From assembly GCA_003427395.1 (NCBI GenBank), contig BFEA01000201.1:1198693-1226303 (forward strand): a DNA stretch of 27,611 nt. The letters are read 5' to 3'. The notes under the pieces were generated by a model, which saw only the letters and a program-made list of their open reading frames with translations, did not search any database and was not told the origin of the DNA. Shown here in pieces: positions 1 to 9,234 of this stretch. Position 1 is the first letter of the stretch. Each line of letters opens with the position of its first letter. This stretch comes from Chara braunii (lineage: Eukaryota; Streptophyta; Charophyceae; Charales; Characeae). Made by a program: the position numbers and the translations under genes.

Positions 1-540
1 GAACGAGTAGGGCTTTGGTGCTGCGATTTGGGAGTTCATCAGGGGAGGATACTTCGGCAGTTTGAGTTCATTGACTAAGCTGTCAGTTGGTTGCCATTGC
101 GGGGCCCTCAGGCGAGTCAAGGAAACAAGGCCCTATCCAGTGAGATTGAGAGCACCTCCCCTGTATCTGGAAGGACTGAACATTTCTACTTTTATCCTTC
201 TCACTCTCAGTCTAGTCTTTGGTTACGAGAGGAAGGCGGCAGGCGGGATTGCAACCCGTACGTCCGCGCCAAGGCCTCTGTGGGAGGTTGCCCCACCGAT
301 TGCGGGAGCTCTGCCGGGACCCAGGCGGGGTTCTTGAGGCAGAGAACACTCAGGTATAACCCTCGATTTACGCGTGTGATCCTATCACGAAACTATATTA
401 TCCTATTGCTATTGACCTGACTGTAGGTATGACTAGAAAAGATACTGTATTTCCTTGCTTGTTTGAATTCAGGGCAATGATTTGCAAAGTAAACTGACAA
501 ATATGTATTGGTTTAATCAAGATTATCAATATGAAGTCAA
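1..540. other. Unassigned sequence, no supported gene
   Basis: Short open frames exist on both strands but none shows a recognisable domain or motif. The first 350 bases are moderately GC-rich; after about 360 the sequence becomes AT-rich and runs into the hairpin array. It may be part of a larger element that begins outside the window. Confidence 0.4.
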
Positions 541-2165
541 AAAACACATAGCTGTCAAATATGTTGCGGAGGCTGGGCGAACGCATAAGTTGCGAGCTGC
601 TCAGTCTTTCGCACTTGTTTTACTTGTTATTTCGCAAGCTAGACTACCCATAAGTAGGGTAGCCTAGTTCTACACTGTATGTAATTGTATGAGCTGGTCA
701 GGCACAACATAAGTTGTTGTGCCTGGTCATATGCCTTTCGTCGTTTGTTCAGGCAAAGGCTGGGCTCTTCATGAGTTGAGGTAGTCCAGTTCTTTGGGTA
801 CGCCGAAAGTTTAGGCTGGCCAGTCTCACCATAAGTTGGTGGGACCCGGTCATACGCCTTATGTCAATTGTCTAGGCAGAAGCTGACCACACTATAAGTT
901 GGTGTGACTCAGTCTTATGCTTTATTGTTCCAGGCGAGACTATTCACACCATAAGTTGGTGTGGTCAAGTCATGAGCCGCCATCACTAAGAGAATCAGAG
1001 TATACAAAGTGATGCATCCTTTATTATGTATATTCATGGCAGGCTGGACACCATAAGTTGGGAGATTCAGCCATATAAGCCAGTAGCACACAAAGTAGAG
1101 GGAAATAAGATGAACAATACAAAATGGTGTGGTAACTGTGGGCAGGCTGACTCACCTATAAATTGGGTAGTTGGCCCTATGTCCTTGATAACACGGAAGC
1201 AGAAAGATATATAAAGTCTGACTATTTTCTTTTTCTAAACATATTTGACGTTTGGGTGGGGATCCTCATGAGTTGAGGTGACCTGGCCACTCATCAGAAG
1301 ATAGAATCTGATTGTGAAACTTATCTATTGATGTAGTTGTGTTGCGGAGGCCGGGCGAACGCATAAGTTGCGGGCTGTTCGGTCATATGCGCTTGTTGTT
1401 GTTTAGGCGGGGCTAGACTACTCATAAATTGGGTGGCCTACTCTTATGCTATATGTCACTGTGTGGGCTGGTCAGGCACAACATAAGTTGTTGTGTCTGG
1501 TCATATGCTTTTCGTCGTTCGTTTAGGCAAAGGTTGGACTCCTAGGTTCAATTTTTTTGTATATGCCGAGAGTTAGGTTGATCAAGTCTCACCATAAGTT
1601 GGTGCGCCCTGGTTATATGCCTTATGAAATTTTGTTCAGACAGAGACTTATCATAACATAAGTTGTTGTGGTAAGTCTTATGCTTTATGTCTATAAGTTG
1701 AACATGGTTGTATTGCGAAGGCTGGACAAACGCATAAGTTGCGGGTTGTTCAATTATTCGCGCATGTGATTATTTCTAGGTTGGGCTGGACTACTCATAA
1801 GTTGGGTAACCTTACTATACGCCGTATGTAACCATGTGGGTCGGCCGAACACAACATAAGTTGTTATGTTTGGTCATATGCCTTTTGTTGTTGTTTAGGC
1901 AGAGGTTGACCCCTCATGAGTTGGGGAGGTTCAGTTCTATGTGTATGTCGAACGGTCAGTCTGACCAGCCTCACCATGAGGTGGTGCGGCCCGGTCATAC
2001 GCCTTATGTCGATCGTTTTGCAGAAATTGGTCACACCATAAGTTGATGTGGTTTGATCTTAAGCGTACGTATATTTGTGTTACTAGGCTAGGGCACCATA
2101 GGTTGGTGTGACCTAGTTATATAAATTGGCATGTCAGTCACATTCGTAAGTTGGGTTGACTGACC
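541..2165. repeat. Array of about 24 diverged hairpin units with ATAAGTT-type loop
   Basis: A core reading (C)ATAAGTTG recurs roughly every 60-75 bp, and the bases on either side are inverted repeats. Arm pairs differ from unit to unit: CACAAC/GTTGTG at 703-721, CACACC/GGTGTG at 945-962, CTACCC/GGGTAG at 644-662, GTCAGTCA/TGACTGAC near 2134-2162. Between hairpins there is usually a link resembling TCATATGCCTTATGTC followed by AGGCA. Six successive units recur in the same order three times: starting near 576, near 1350 and near 1720. An extra block of units lies at about 938-1285 after the first set, and two more units at about 2081-2163 follow the third. No long open frame crosses the array. 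Pairing that survives sequence change suggests a structured transcript or extruded DNA hairpin, or a satellite built from a palindromic monomer. Function is unknown. Confidence 0.8.
696..725. repeat. Best-preserved hairpin of the array
   Basis: Two perfect 11-nt arms, CAGGCACAACA and its reverse complement TGTTGTGCCTG, flank a short TAAGT loop. Diverged homologues occupy the same place in the two other six-unit sets, near 1470-1500 and 1847-1872. In the last of these the stem has one mismatch. Confidence 0.85.
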
Positions 2166-2540
2166 CTATGTCTTATGTAAGAAAGGGTAAAAAGAGAATA
2201 ATGAGGGTTTTTAAACGAACTATGTGACTTGGAAAAGAACCTTAGGGTTGGTGAGAGATGTTGCACTCACCTATGCATGTTTTTGAAGGTCATCTCGGGG
2301 GTATTCTGTTTGATAGAGTAGTTGTTGTAGATGCTCGCCAAGTGCTGGAGCCATAGGTAGGTAAGATGGATGATGGGAGAAAAGCTTGGGATAAGATAAG
2401 ACTGACTCTACTAGGAGTTAGGATCAGTGTTATCGCACAGCCTCATCAAGAGGTCGTACAAATTATCGTTGATTCTACCTTCCAAGTAAGTGTCAGAAGT
2501 TAGTCCCAAGTATAGTTTTGCTTTGTCTTTATGATTTCAA
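2166..2540. other. Unassigned AT-rich spacer
   Basis: The hairpin motif is no longer seen after about 2163. No open frame of interest, no repeat and no RNA gene is recognised here. Confidence 0.4.
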
Positions 2541-2571
2541 CTTTGTATTTATTTTCGCAACCTCCTGCTCC

Positions 2572-2780
2572 TACGGGAAGCGCTGCCGAAATTTCTACAA
2601 ATCTGAAAGAGTTAGTCATTTTGGACTCATAGAGATTCTGGAAAGACACTCTTTTTACGGGAAGCGCTGCCGAAATTTTACAGAATTTAGAGAGTTATAT
2701 TATTTTCAGCTAGGAGAAATCTGGCAATCCATCCTGTTTACGGGATATGCTGCCGATATTTCTTACATTTTTAAATAAAC
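2572..2780. repeat. 84-bp tandem repeat, two and a half copies
   Basis: A conserved block beginning TACGGGAAGCGCTGCCGAAA starts at 2572 and 2656, and a mutated version (TACGGGATATGCTGCCGATA) starts at 2739, so the period is 83-84 bp. The rest of the unit (a GAGAGTTA-like stretch, then a TAGAGA or TAGGAGAAA stretch, then CTGTTT or CTCTTTT before the next block) is also shared between the first two copies. The third copy decays after about 40 bp. The conserved block contains the palindrome AGCGCT. Confidence 0.75.
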
Positions 2781-4540
2781 ATCGGATGTTAGTTAGGAAG
2801 ATAAGATTATTTCTTGATCACTCAAGCATGGCTTGGGTACTGGCCTCTGCTGCATTGCAGGTCACCTTTATTCATATTGATTCAAGGCTTGACTATCTTC
2901 AAGTTGATCATATAAGGATCACCTCCTGTTATCCTTAGATAACAAGTCGGTTTCCGGCTCAACTCTAATTCACTCTTGCCACTCAACCTAAAAGGCTTTA
3001 GCCGTGTGGTTTGATTTATTGGTTGTGTTTTTACCCGGACTTTAATTGAATAGTCATTTAATAAAGATGCTGAGTACTTTATTTTGAGAGTTGTGCAAAG
3101 AGTGAGACTTGTGTGGCTAAAGCAAAGGGTGAGAGCGCAAATAATGGTTGAAGTTGACTCCGTGTAGTGTGTGCTCTGCTGATGTGGATTTTTGATGTGA
3201 TTACAGGTATGTTCTGTGAATTGAAGTCCAGACTTGGTTTTGCGTATGATTATATGTGTATATATATGTTTGAAGGAAACCACACCGTGATTGTGAGAGT
3301 AATCGTCTCCTATCTTATAACTTTTATATCATGTTTCTTGTGTTCGCTCGACAAATTTGAGGCCGTGCGTAGTGATTAAGTAAGTTTTGCACTGAGAGAA
3401 AAGGGAGTTCCCTTGTTATCTTTTGTTTTTTAAAGTTATTATGGTTGAACGTTGTAGTCCGTGGCAGCCGTTAAAGTCAAGCCCCTGAACTTTGGCTACC
3501 ATAACAGCTCTAAAGTTGTCTACTCAACCCCTATGCACAGGGTGCAGAAGAGGGTGTGGTCTTCAACCGCACATGGCGGTTGTGTGGCGTCGAGAGATTA
3601 CCCCTCAAAGCGCCTGTCAACCGACACTTGAGTGTCAAACGCGACCCTCGAGATTATCAAGGGCCGAGGGGCTACGAGTACCACGTAGTACCCCATCAAT
3701 GCGAATGATTGTGTATGTCCGCATGGCTGGTTGACATGAGAAGGCCATGCGCTCGTTCGATTTTTATACGAAAGCCCAGCGCGCGATACCTATCTGAGTC
3801 TGACCGCAAAGAGTTATGGGTCGGATACTGAAGGGACTAGGAATTTGTTGCGTTGTGGTGTTGTTTGTGGTGTGTTCTCACGTATTATATGTTGGTAAGT
3901 GTGAGTATTGTGGCGTAATGCGTGGTGTGTGTAACACATCCTAGTCGACCGGCGTCGGATCGTGTCTGGGACTTCAGCCCCCCAGTGCGTCGATTCGCAT
4001 ACGGGTTCGATTTTGGGCGTTCGACCGCGCGTACCCCCTATGCTACAGCGATCGAGAAACGCGCTCGGCTGGGCCACCTCTCCAATTGCACACGAAAAGC
4101 TTTTCCAAGTGGTTCAATAGCTTGGGGGGGATATGCCCACCTAAGGGATGGTGACAACTCCCGCAGGTGGAGGTAAGCGGTGCCTCGCGTGACCCTGTCC
4201 TGCCGTAGGGGCTCGCGAGAGGTACGGCTATCGCACCCGGCCAGAGCGGCAAACGCTCTCCGCGACAAGTCCTGCACAATCCTGCGTGACGCGGCCGGGA
4301 GGGTCCCCATGTGGGACCGATGCGCTCGACACCGCCCCCCTCCTAGACAAAACAAACATCAACATTCATCTACCATCCACTCCTTCGTTCTCTCACGTTA
4401 GTAGTTATTTCCTCTGAGACCCCTCCATGCTACGAAATCCCTCCTACCTCGCACATACCGAGGATTTATCGCCTCCACAACCTATTTTCTGAATACTAAA
4501 AACCCCTCCTACCTGCTACTTGTCTCTATCAAGTCGAACC
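2781..4540. other. No recognisable gene; composition shifts at about 3480
   Basis: 2781-3480 is AT-rich and resembles non-coding or LTR-like plant sequence, with no open frame I trust. 3480-4340 is clearly more GC-rich and CpG-rich, with several mutually overlapping open frames on both strands that look like composition effects. 4340-4540 is pyrimidine-rich. I recognise no tRNA, rRNA or protein domain. Confidence 0.4.
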
Positions 4541-4941
4541 GTATCGCTTTGTCTCATGACCATCCTCCCAGTGGAACCAGTAAGGCTAGACATTGCCATG
4601 TAGATTGTCGTAACCCGGACAATTGATTAATAGGCTCAACGTCCTTTGAGAAACGCCACGCGATAACATACTCACGTCTCTTCCCTTGCTCCACTGATAC
4701 CCGTATTATGATATTGGCCGCTCCTACTGTATCACAGCTCATCCCCCACACTGTGAAACATTAGCTCTACACCATCTGCAACACTTTCACCGCAAAACTC
4801 TCATTACCACCACCCTGCCGCAATTGCCACCCTTCCTCTGACATTATAGAACCCTCGGGAACTTTGACGACCACTGGCAACTCCCAACCGGATATTCAAG
4901 TAGGAAATTCATCCTCCTCAGTTCTCCCGACACTTTAAGAC

Positions 4942-5717
4942 GATGAACTTTCCAGACTGACAGACTTGGTTGGCGGTTGGTATATCAATCACGCGAATTA
5001 GGATGTCCTTGAGTTCATCGAAGCAACAGTGGATGAGGAGAACAACTGCTTAGAAATTCGCCCCAACGATAACATTCGGGCAGTAGAGGAAGAATTCCTC
5101 AAGACAATGGGAGTTGCCATTTTATTCCATGGAGTGGCAAAAAACGTGTCGAACGACAAAAAGATTGACTTGATCCGCTTAATTAAGGACGGTCTCATTC
5201 TTACGGACAAACTTATGTCCCACCGTGGGCTTGCGCATATCGAGAGCAAAGCGCAGTTAACATACATAGCAAAAGTTCCTGAAATAGTTGAATGCTTGAT
5301 TGTCAAGGAAATAGAACGTTTTGTGGATGGAAGGAAAACATACAAGATCCTCTTCCGTCTGTGGATGCCACGGGCAGAATGGATCCAACAGAGAGATGAG
5401 AAAAAAAAAAGACGTATTGGGTTACTTCCACATGTTTTCCAATCAATGCCTCGTTTTACATTAAGTCTGGGATTGAGAAGGTGATGGACAAGATTTGATT
5501 TATTAAGGAATTTCATCCAATAAGTGACCCAATTGCCTCAAACTTGGTAACTTGAAGTATGTGCTCCATCTAGGGGGCAAAGTCCAAGTTTGTTCGGACT
5601 CCAAAAATTTTCACAGCAAAAGAATTCCTAATAGGGGACCTGGTAAACAGCAACCACTCGTGGTGGAGCAACTGCAAACGGTACATTAGAATACCGAAAA
5701 AATGCTTTTGCACCTAG
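4942..5717 (+). pseudogene. LINE ORF1 remnant (RNA-binding, DUF4283-like)
   Basis: ORF1 of plant LINEs encodes an RNA-binding protein that packages the element RNA. Here the frame is readable from 4942 to 5410 apart from a TAG at 4999. It includes acidic EEN and EEE patches, a hydrophobic core around MGVAILFHGVAKN, and the GRKTYKILF...W segment that resembles the end of the RRM-like DUF4283 domain. A ten-A homopolymer at 5401-5410 marks a frameshift: the homologous reading resumes in another frame (TYWVTST, then FIKEFHPISDP after a stop). It shifts again to end near 5717 in a Cys-containing stretch (SNCKRY...KKCFC) where a zinc knuckle would sit. No start codon is convincing, because the region upstream of 4942 has a stop at 4936. 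It matches the downstream ORF2 as a possible same-element partner, separated from it by an insertion. Confidence 0.65.
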
Positions 5718-6250
5718 GAGACACCTATTCCCCATCAGAGGAAAACTTCTGCTCCTGATCCTAAATAACAGGGCTTAACAAAAATTGGTATTGGACAGGG
5801 AACAATCCCTCTCTTGGGACAAAGGACGCAACAAAGCACCACTAATCCTTCCTCTCCTGCACAACAAAACGCACATACACTCAAACAACTCCCTCCTTCA
5901 CTGCAGCAATCAGTCAAATGGCCCACCTCCCTACTCCACACAAGCAGGGGGGGAAATCGAGCCAACGCAAACACACAACAAAACTTTTAAGGACAACATA
6001 GACAAGAGAGGACAATTCAATAGACTTCCTCACGGTTAGGCGCTTCCTCCAGCACCTCCACGCAGCAAATGCCAATTGGTACAGGCAGGATTTCATAAGT
6101 CTAGAAGGTGCAGTAATAGAGTGGCCTCACAACGGAACCCTCCAATGCATCAGTAGGACATAGCCAGCAAGGTAAGTCATCCAAAGGGAAGGAGACACGC
6201 AATATCTTTACACAATCCCAAAGGTGGGGACCCCCTTCCTTTTTTTTATA
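5718..6250 (+). other. Decayed continuation of LINE ORF1, no clear reading frame
   Basis: Proline-, glutamine- and threonine-rich short frames with many stops, consistent with the low-complexity part of an ORF1 that has decayed, but no motif proves it. It ends in a T-run followed by a short TA repeat at about 6239-6258, which may mark the left edge of an insertion. Confidence 0.35.
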
Positions 6251-6336
6251 TATATATAGGGAAAAACCCTTTGCGTAAGCCCTCTATTCCGGTGGTGGTA
6301 AGAGAACCGTCCGAATTGAGGGCTTATTTGTCAGGC

Positions 6337-6390
6337 TGCTCCATCTATTGGTGGGGAGCATCACCTCCTGGAAACCGGGTCCAGCGTCCC
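6337..6390 (+). repeat. Left arm of 54-bp inverted repeat
   Basis: This sequence is the reverse complement of 8130-8183 with four mismatches in 54 positions by eye. It starts TGCTCCATCTATTGG and ends CCGGGTCCAGCGTCCC. The two arms enclose the ORF1-like and zinc-binding remnants below. Confidence 0.85.
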
Positions 6391-6697
6391 ATTGATACAT
6401 CTTTTAGCACAGAGAATGCCCCATTAATACATCTTATAACTCAGAGTGCATTGTTTATTGTTTTCTAGGGTCGTGACGATTTTGTCGCATCCTTGGGCTC
6501 CGTTATCCCATAGAACTGCCAGTATCACTCATCCCATATTGGAGCACCCCTTTTCTATTAACCCTGCCTTATTCAGCAGCCCCCCTATTTGCTATTGCTA
6601 TGTCTATTTCTTTAAACCCTTAAAACCCTTTCCCTTCTCAGGGCCCATATAAAGCACATTCGTAATCCTAGTAGCCAGAGGATCAGCAGGAGGTGAA

Positions 6698-7190
6698 ATG
6701 CATCCTCAGGGCACAGAGAAAAGAAAATCCTCCACTCAGGGTGATACTCAGACACAATAACAGGGTGGTATAGTCGAAATAGACAAGGGTCTGTCAGAAG
6801 GTTCTCTATCTGCTATAGCAGTGGATCGCACCTACAGAGCAGGCTCCCCCAAGAGGACTCGTCCGACAACCTTCGCTAAAGAGTTGCTCAAGTCGATGCA
6901 CGATAGGGGAGACCAATCAACTACCGAAGGGCACGACACAAGTTCTCATGTGGCAATACCCTTGGTTCTCAAATCCACAAACCAAAGGTCTTACGTACTG
7001 TTACAAGTTAATGAGCATGATGGTTACTCTATTTTGTATGCCTCCTTGCCTGCGCCGCCAGACCATATGAAACTATCAAATCTAGCCACAAGCCTGCTCT
7101 TCAACAAGTTTGTGGTAAGGCCAATCCCCAATTATCCTCTCATCAACTTCAATAAAATAGGTGTTTCGGGCAAAATATATCCCATTCATG
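6698..7190 (+). pseudogene. ORF1-like head of an internally deleted LINE (uncertain)
   Basis: An ATG at 6698 opens a frame that continues to about 7190 with one in-frame TAA near 6761. The product starts MHPQGTEKRKSS, has a basic segment (SPKRTRP near 6848-6868) and then a hydrophobic and polar stretch without a recognised domain. It runs directly, with a change of frame, into the C-terminal zinc-binding segment of a LINE ORF2, so the whole endonuclease and reverse transcriptase between them are missing. ORF1 identity is inferred from that position and from the basic composition, not from a motif. The stretch 6391-6697 upstream has no recognisable coding. Confidence 0.4.
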
Positions 7191-7866
7191 TATTCTCAAA
7201 CGTGTTAGCTTGTGCAGCAGATGCCTCCGAAGGTACCCGGCCAAAAAAGCAGCCGAAACCAGTGAGCACATCTTTCTACAGTGCCCGAACGCCGCCCTCA
7301 CCTGGCGCTGGTGGGACCGGATCTGGCAGCACATAGTCCCTGGATCCCTCTGGCCATGGGACTGGCGGGCCATCCTAACAGGCTTTTGGCCAGAACGGCC
7401 CAAAGAAGAATTTGCGAATAATATGTTTGACATGGGGAGACGAACAATCTTATGGAGGTTATGGTGGCAAAGATGTGTTTTGACAATGGAAGAAGTACGA
7501 TTGGAGGGGGAGAAGGTGCGCGAGCATATAAAAAATAAACTCCAGTTGGACATAACTGATAGATGGCAGACAGTAAAACGCAAGCTAGACCTCTTTCAGC
7601 AGCCAAAGGACATTAAAGAAAGCATCACTAAATTCTGCCAAGAATGGTTGGGAGGGGAAAGAGGAGGCTGGATTGCGCAGAGGAGATGGTCAGGGGATGC
7701 GGACGAGGGCCTTCAGGGGGAGGGAGAGATGGTAAGAAGGGATTACTGCCTGAAATTTAAGGAATGGACTAACATTGACCCGAGCTTCCCAATGAGGCCA
7801 GCTTCCGATTTTCCGGACCCCTTTCCCCCACACCCTTTATCCCTAGTAGAAATAACTAGGTCATGA
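7156..7866 (+). pseudogene. C-terminal zinc-binding region of LINE ORF2 (zf-RVT type)
   Basis: The frame is open from 7156 to the TGA at 7864-7866. Near its start is the pattern CSRC followed by ETSEHIFLQCP and then a Trp-rich stretch (RWWDRIWQH). This is the C-x2-C...H-x3-4-C arrangement and ETxxHxFxxCP signature of the zinc-binding domain found at the C-terminus of plant LINE reverse transcriptases. The remainder is charged and Trp-rich, as in LINE ORF2 tails. No RT core precedes it. It is followed by about 320 bp of 3' UTR-like sequence and a poly-A run, so this is a genuine 3' end of a non-LTR element. There is no start codon of its own; the fragment is the end of a longer protein. Confidence 0.7.
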
Positions 7867-8183
7867 ATCTCTCTTTTGGATGCTGGTTTTTGTGGGGTTG
7901 CATTTTAACAGAATGGGCTGAGGTTATCTTTATGGGGCAAATAGAGCAACAAAAAAGCTGGCGGGCAAGCAGGGAAACGAAAGGAACTTACTGATGCCCC
8001 CCAGTGGTTCTGACTGGGCCCCTGCTACAACCCTATTTTTAGGATAGACCAGGATGGGACGCTGGACCCGGTTTCCGGCATCGGTGCTCTATCTCGTCTA
8101 ATGTTTTTTGCAACAATGTTTTCATGTAAGGGACGCTGGACCCGGTTTCCAGCAGGTGCAGCTCCCCGCCAATAGATGGAGCA

Positions 8184-8184
<1 letters not shown>
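7867..8184 (+). other. 3' UTR-like region of the inserted LINE
   Basis: Non-coding stretch between the ORF2 stop and the poly-A. It contains two copies of a sequence beginning GGGACGCTGGACCCGG, at 8056-8080 and 8130-8183, 74 bp apart in the same orientation. The second is the right arm of the inverted repeat. Confidence 0.5.
8130..8183 (-). repeat. Right arm of 54-bp inverted repeat
   Basis: Reverse complement of 6337-6390 (four mismatches). It ends immediately before the poly-A run, so it behaves like the 3'-terminal sequence of the element; the left arm would be the same end in the opposite orientation. Confidence 0.85.

Positions 8185-8223
<39 letters not shown>
8185..8223 (+). repeat. 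Poly-A run, LINE 3' tail
   Basis: An uninterrupted run of 39 A follows the last base of the inverted-repeat arm, then CCC and eight more A. It is the expected product of target-primed reverse transcription. A lysine-repeat reading across it is an artefact. Confidence 0.8.
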
Positions 8224-8225
<2 letters not shown>

Positions 8226-8234
8226 CAAAAAAAA

Positions 8235-8557
8235 CAGACGTGTTAGCAGGGGTGGACGTTCAAGTAGCAAGTGAAGGCTTCTACTGGGCTCCTCTTAGCT
8301 AGTTCAAAGCCAGCAGTAATGAGCGACTATTGCCAGTTCTGGGAGATGGCATCAAAGGAGAAATCGTTACCGAGATCAACGCTCCTCTCCTCCCAGATAT
8401 GAATTGTTTCTCCGAACACTCCGTTGAAACTCTCAGAGCCCCCTGGGATGCTGCAGCACTCCAGACTGTGATGGCAACTACACAGTAGGCCGGGAATAGC
8501 ACGGCCGTGGGAGACATCCAAGCTAAGGCCCCATCCGTAGTGACAGATGAAGCCTAA
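8235..8557 (+). pseudogene. C-terminal end of LINE ORF1
   Basis: One frame runs from just after the poly-A to the TAA at 8555-8557, broken by TAG codons at 8300 and 8486. Residues such as GDGIKGEIVTEI and SEHSVETLRAPWD look protein-like, but there is no domain. Its end overlaps the ATG of ORF2 (8547) by 11 bases in a different frame, the usual ORF1/ORF2 arrangement in LINEs. Together with the ORF1 remnant at 4942-5717, this suggests that the 6250-8230 block was inserted into ORF1. Confidence 0.5.
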
Positions 8558-9017
8558 AGTAAGGATTACCTCATGGAATGTGAGAGGTCTCGTAGACAAC
8601 AATAGGAAGTATAAACGGGCCAGGTTAAAATCTTGGATACATTTGAGTCGGGCTCGAGTTATTTGCCTCAAGAAACAAAATTGAACTCCGAAAGAATTCA
8701 AGAGTTGGGAAACAGGTGGACCGATATCACCCCTGACTCCCTTTTGGACCTCAAACCAGTTGTCTGTACTGGTTACCGTGGGGGTGGACCTAGAGAAAGA
8801 CAGGGGTATTTTCAAGTTAAATATGCAATTCTTTGAAGACCCCAATATGAAAGAATGGGTTTGTAACTTTTGGGAGGATTTGAAAAACTCTTCGTTACGT
8901 TATCCTAATGCAGAAGAATGGCTGGACAACTTGAAAGGATTGCATTTGATGTCAGCCTTCCTACAGTCCATTTCCAGAATCAAAGCGGTAAACATAAATT
9001 TGAAAAAATTAAGTTGA
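8547..9017 (+). pseudogene. LINE ORF2 N-terminus: apurinic-like endonuclease, mostly deleted
   Basis: The endonuclease nicks the target DNA for LINE insertion. ATG at 8547 begins MKPKVRITSWNVRGL, whose SWNVRGL is the first conserved block of LINE endonucleases (catalytic Asn). The second block appears as QETKLN only after a frameshift near 8664; in the original frame a TGA at 8682 ends the protein. Then about 150 or more residues of the usual 230-residue domain are missing. The next readable homology, FKLNMQFFEDPN...W...YPNAEEW at about 8805-8950, is the linker that normally follows the endonuclease, so the catalytic Asp and His blocks are gone. The copy cannot make a working nuclease. It reads on towards the reverse transcriptase below. 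Confidence 0.75.
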
Positions 9018-9234
9018 AAAAGAATATTGAGTGAGCTGAAAGGAACATGGGGTATTCATCATTTTCTAACAGCCACTGGCTCCTTCACAGAACACTTTGG
9101 CTACATGAATGGCAGAATATCCAAGTAAGAAAGCAAGAATCCTGGACACGGTTCAAACAAATGGATAATACTATACACAAGGACCGGATGAACACGAACA
9201 CTTTCACTGTATGCAAAGAGGTTAGAAAATCTAT

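Noticed and set aside
31-60. CTGATGA-like sequence on the minus strand near the window start
   Set aside because: The following bases do not form stem II and there is no GAAA, so it is not a hammerhead.
541-2165. Reading the regular hairpin array as a CRISPR array or integron-type recombination-site array
   Set aside because: The units are diverged along their length, have no constant repeat with unique spacers, and lie in a plainly eukaryotic transposon context.
3985-4020. tRNA-like GGGTTCGA sequence
   Set aside because: The bases around it do not form a T-arm stem, and no acceptor or anticodon arms can be fitted.
3492-4401. Overlapping open frames of 65-105 codons on both strands in the GC-rich stretch
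   Set aside because: No domain, no consistent frame and similar density on both strands, as expected from CpG-rich non-coding DNA.
8025-8302. Poly-Lys and poly-Phe containing open frames
   Set aside because: They arise from the poly-A tail of the LINE and have no other coding support, apart from the short ORF1 end already listed on the plus strand.
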